64,000 nucleotides of DNA, from assembly GCF_001542625.1 (NCBI RefSeq), contig NZ_CP016279.1, positions 7,440,001 to 7,504,000 of the forward strand, written 5' to 3'. The notes under the pieces are model-generated. The model ran no database searches, was not told where the DNA came from, and saw only the letters and a list, made by a program, of their open reading frames with translations. This stretch comes from Streptomyces griseochromogenes. Lineage in GTDB: Bacteria; Actinomycetota; Actinomycetes; Streptomycetales; Streptomycetaceae. Position numbers and translations under genes: made by a program. Shown one piece after another: positions 63,498 to 64,000 of this stretch (the first letter of the stretch is position 1; the number at the start of each line of letters is the position of its first letter).

Positions 63498-64000
63498 TTA
63501 CAGTCCCGGCCGCCTGCTAGGTGTAGGGAGGTCGAGGATCTGTGCCCGAAGCTGCCCGCATGCGGCGGCCGTCTCCCGGCCGTGAGACAGGTGATGGGAG
63601 ACCGTCCAGCCGTCCAGGTCACGGGTGAGTGCGGCGATGAATTCCTCCTCTCGGACACTTGGCCGGAGCGGGCTCCCCTGAACGGGGTTGAAGCTGGAGA
63701 GCCTCAGTATGGGGAAGCGGCCGGCGTACGGAGCGAGCAGTTCGGTCAGCGCCGCTTCGTCCTCCGGTCGCGTGTTGTGTTCGCAGAGAACGTAGTTCAA
63801 TACCACCGGGCGCATCTCAGCAACGGCTGCCCACAGTGGTAAGACTGTTGAGGGGTCGTCCGCGCGGGGAATGATCATCCTGCGCTGAGCGAGGTTGGCT
63901 CCATGGAGGGAGAACATGAGTCGGTCCGGAAGCCAGGAGTTGGGCTTCAAGAGACTCCGCACCCATGCATGTGGGGCGATGCTGGTTACCTTCACCTGCT
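63498..64000 (-). CDS. RlmN/Cfr-like radical SAM protein, C-terminal part
   Basis: The frame runs off the right edge, so only about 165 C-terminal residues are visible. They match the end of RlmN/Cfr-type radical SAM proteins: LMFSLHGANLAQRRMIIPR, VVLNYVLCEHNTRPEDEAAL, SSFNPVQGSPLRPS and ETAAACGQL, where the last Cys is the conserved catalytic one. RlmN methylates A2503 of 23S rRNA; more distant members have other substrates. The CxxxCxxC cluster should lie beyond the edge. Divergence from housekeeping RlmN suggests an accessory paralogue. Confidence 0.7.
   Translation of the reverse strand, partial: QVKVTSIAPHAWVRSLLKPNSWLPDRLMFSLHGANLAQRRMIIPRADDPSTVLPLWAAVAEMRPVVLNYVLCEHNTRPEDEAALTELLAPYAGRFPILRLSSFNPVQGSPLRPSVREEEFIAALTRDLDGWTVSHHLSHGRETAAACGQLRAQILDLPTPSRRPGL

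Noticed and set aside
62850..63842. 330-residue plus-strand frame
   Set aside because: Low-complexity frame covering two better-supported minus-strand genes.

Overview
The window looks like Streptomyces or a close actinomycete. GC is high throughout, GTG starts are frequent, and it carries WhiB, Lsr2, MmyB-type and Lrp regulators plus methyltransferase and hypothetical families typical of that genus. The extreme left is chromosomal: the 3' end of an Lrp/AsnC regulator, then the last 67 codons of a minus-strand sbcC-type exonuclease ATPase gene. That gene is broken at about 533. A mobile element starts there with a minus-strand tyrosine integrase and a divergent Xis-like protein.

From 3 to 17.7 kb there is cargo (remnant serine recombinase, metallo-beta-lactamase-fold protein, MmyB-type regulator, short-chain dehydrogenase, WhiB-like protein). 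Next comes a ParB-like gene with an array of small plus-strand genes (DnaJ-type zinc-finger protein, VRR-NUC nuclease, zinc ribbon, poly-gamma-glutamate hydrolase), then a ParB-domain protein overlapping a ParB-methyltransferase fusion. A minus-strand pair, a small protein plus a P-loop/TPR protein, lies just before the phage packaging genes.

A phage head module follows: terminase small and large subunits (20.9-23.0 kb), portal (24.1-25.9 kb), and then scaffold-like, decoration-like and major capsid genes (53.3-55.5 kb). It is split between portal and scaffold by about 27 kb. A NUDIX-DUF6624 gene also sits between terminase and portal. No tail, tape-measure or lysis genes are seen.

The split is filled by a complete Dpd (7-deazapurine in DNA) modification-restriction locus. 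dpdE-F-G-H-I-J-K-D form one plus-strand operon with every junction overlapping (26.9-44.5 kb). A minus-strand operon dpdC-dpdB2-dpdA-dpdB1 converges on it (44.6-49.0 kb). A divergent operon queC-queE-queD-folE2 (49.1-51.6 kb) makes preQ0 from GTP. A VUT/YhhQ-type queuosine-precursor transporter lies beside the portal gene. By the known logic of the family, FolE2, QueD, QueE and QueC make preQ0, DpdA with DpdB exchanges it into DNA, DpdC converts it to the amido form, and DpdD-K restrict unmodified DNA.

The right end (56-64 kb) holds a kinase-like protein, Lsr2, a seryl-tRNA synthetase, an aminoglycoside-phosphotransferase-fold protein, conserved hypotheticals and a partial RlmN/Cfr-like radical SAM protein. 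No second sbcC junction was recognised, so the element's right end is either outside the window or decayed.
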